From JBLHOS01 sp047623825 (GTDB lineage: Bacteria; Pseudomonadota; Alphaproteobacteria; Rhodobacterales; Rhodobacteraceae), in contig JBLHOS010000115.1 in assembly GCA_047623825.1 (NCBI GenBank), forward strand, positions 1 through 5,626: a stretch of 5,626 bases of DNA, in the 5' to 3' direction. Shown here one piece after another: positions 4,903-5,626 of this stretch. The notes under the pieces are model-generated. The model was not told where the DNA came from. It saw nothing but the letters and a program-made list of their open reading frames with translations, and searched no databases. A program made the translations under genes and the position numbers. The stretch's first letter is position 1. The number at the start of each line of letters is the position of its first letter.

Positions 4903-5532
4903 GTGTCACACATCCCGTACACAATTTGTCGTTCTGGCAGCTATTACTACAACCGTCGTGTCCCAAAACATGCGGTTAACGCCTACGGATCATTCATTCG
5001 GCAATCCTTATCGCAAGACCCTGTAGAAGCAGAGCTATATTCTAGGCGACTCAATGAGGTTCTTGAGAGCTCCTGGAGTGCTCGAGAAGTGATTCACCCA
5101 GTGGATGTCGCCTCAGTCATCGAAAGCTTCAAGCCAAGATCAGCCTTGTTGTCAGAGATGGCAGAGGAATACCTGTCCCTCAGGAGCATTGAGCAAACCC
5201 CACTCAGGGTCGCCCTAACCACGTTTATTGCGGTGGCTGGAGACAGAGATGTCAGGCAGTATTCTCGTGAAGATACAAAGGTGTTTGTTCGACATCTGAC
5301 CAAGAAGGGAAACAAGACCGCGACGATCAGGCGCAGGGTCAACAGCCTCTCAGCCATACTCAACTTTGCCTACTCGGAGCTGGACCTAGACAAGAGAAAC
5401 CCTTTCAAACGATTGATGATCCAAGGTGAGGGAGAAGACAGCTTCAAGCGAGGGGTCTTTACCCATGCGCAACTCAGTCAGGGGTACGACAAAGCTCTAG
5501 TGAGAACGCCAGTGGAATACTGCACCACGTAG
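4903..5532 (+). pseudogene. Tyrosine-recombinase (phage-type integrase) 5' fragment, catalytic domain lost
   Basis: A GTG start with GGAGG 8 nt upstream opens a 209-codon frame. Residues 4-22 (IPYT...RRVPK, with YYYNRR at 14-19) match the N-terminal DUF6538-like domain of alphaproteobacterial phage/island integrases. Residues about 83-165 fit the SAM-like core-binding domain, including EEYLSLRS and the RRRVNSLSAILNFAYSELDLDKRNPF stretch (its ends at about 142 and 167). Family similarity stops at FTHAQLSQGYDKAL, near base 5500, and the frame then runs to TAG. The whole catalytic domain with the R-H-R-Y residues is missing; intact relatives are usually about 350-450 residues, so the protein cannot recombine DNA. 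Frame +3 from 5493 contains GCRWADW, which resembles the GCRLAEI that opens the catalytic domain. This suggests frameshift decay rather than a clean deletion. Such a gene beside an ars cluster is a sign of past horizontal transfer. Confidence 0.8.
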
Positions 5533-5626
5533 CGGCTGGATTATCCGGCTGCAGATGGGCTGATTGGCCTGTCCTGTTAGGCTCTTCGTTTTGACGGAGG
5601 GCGGGATTGAAGCACGTGGAATTGTA
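5533..5626 (+). pseudogene. Probable decayed continuation of the integrase gene
   Basis: The frame beginning at 5493 reads through GCRWADWPVLL to a TGA at about 5592 and then RAGLKHVEL up to the window edge. These pieces are weakly reminiscent of the early catalytic domain of the same integrase family (GCRLAE-I-GL and later I-HV). The similarity is short and interrupted, so unrelated sequence is possible. No intact gene is seen in these bases. Confidence 0.35.

Noticed and set aside
1..5626. CRISPR array or other tandem repeat array
   Set aside because: No regularly spaced direct repeats were seen anywhere in the window.

Overview
The window looks like a piece of a marine alphaproteobacterial chromosome, most likely from the Rhodobacteraceae (Roseobacter group). 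This rests on protein style, moderate GC content, and non-coding stretches of the degenerate kind seen in that group. It is an inference from memory, not a database result.

Layout. Positions 1-399 are non-coding. Positions 400-4084 hold a tightly packed minus-strand operon, read from right to left: a DoeB/EutE-type zinc deacylase (4084-3065), a 37-codon remnant of a threonine-dehydratase/EutB-type gene (3068-2955), an AqpS-type aquaporin (2958-2293), a PatB/MalY-type PLP-dependent C-S lyase (2300-1107) and ArsH (1110-400). Every junction overlaps (ATGA, ATGA, ATGACTGA, ATGA), so translation is probably coupled along the whole transcript. Diverging from it on the plus strand is arsR (4187-4525), a repressor with a C-terminal Cys-Cys-x6-Cys arsenite site. 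The 102-bp gap between them carries two near-identical inverted repeats, ATTTCGG-N6-CCGAAAT, whose centres lie 63 bp apart, with a third palindrome between them. A 377-bp non-coding stretch follows, then the 5' part of a tyrosine-recombinase (integrase) gene that has lost its catalytic domain (4903-5532) and probable decayed integrase sequence up to the window end.

How the genes may work together. ArsR senses trivalent arsenic and releases both promoters. AqpS would let arsenite or small organoarsenicals cross the membrane, and ArsH would oxidise trivalent organoarsenicals to less toxic pentavalent forms. No ArsC, ArsB, Acr3 or ArsM lies in the window. The unusual part is the pairing of a deacylase and a C-S lyase with these ars genes. 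It may be a fusion of an ectoine-catabolism-type segment to an ars operon, as the EutB-like remnant suggests. Alternatively it may be a functional route that deacylates and then cleaves S-conjugates. The sequence alone does not decide between them. The dead integrase beside arsR fits an island assembled by horizontal transfer.
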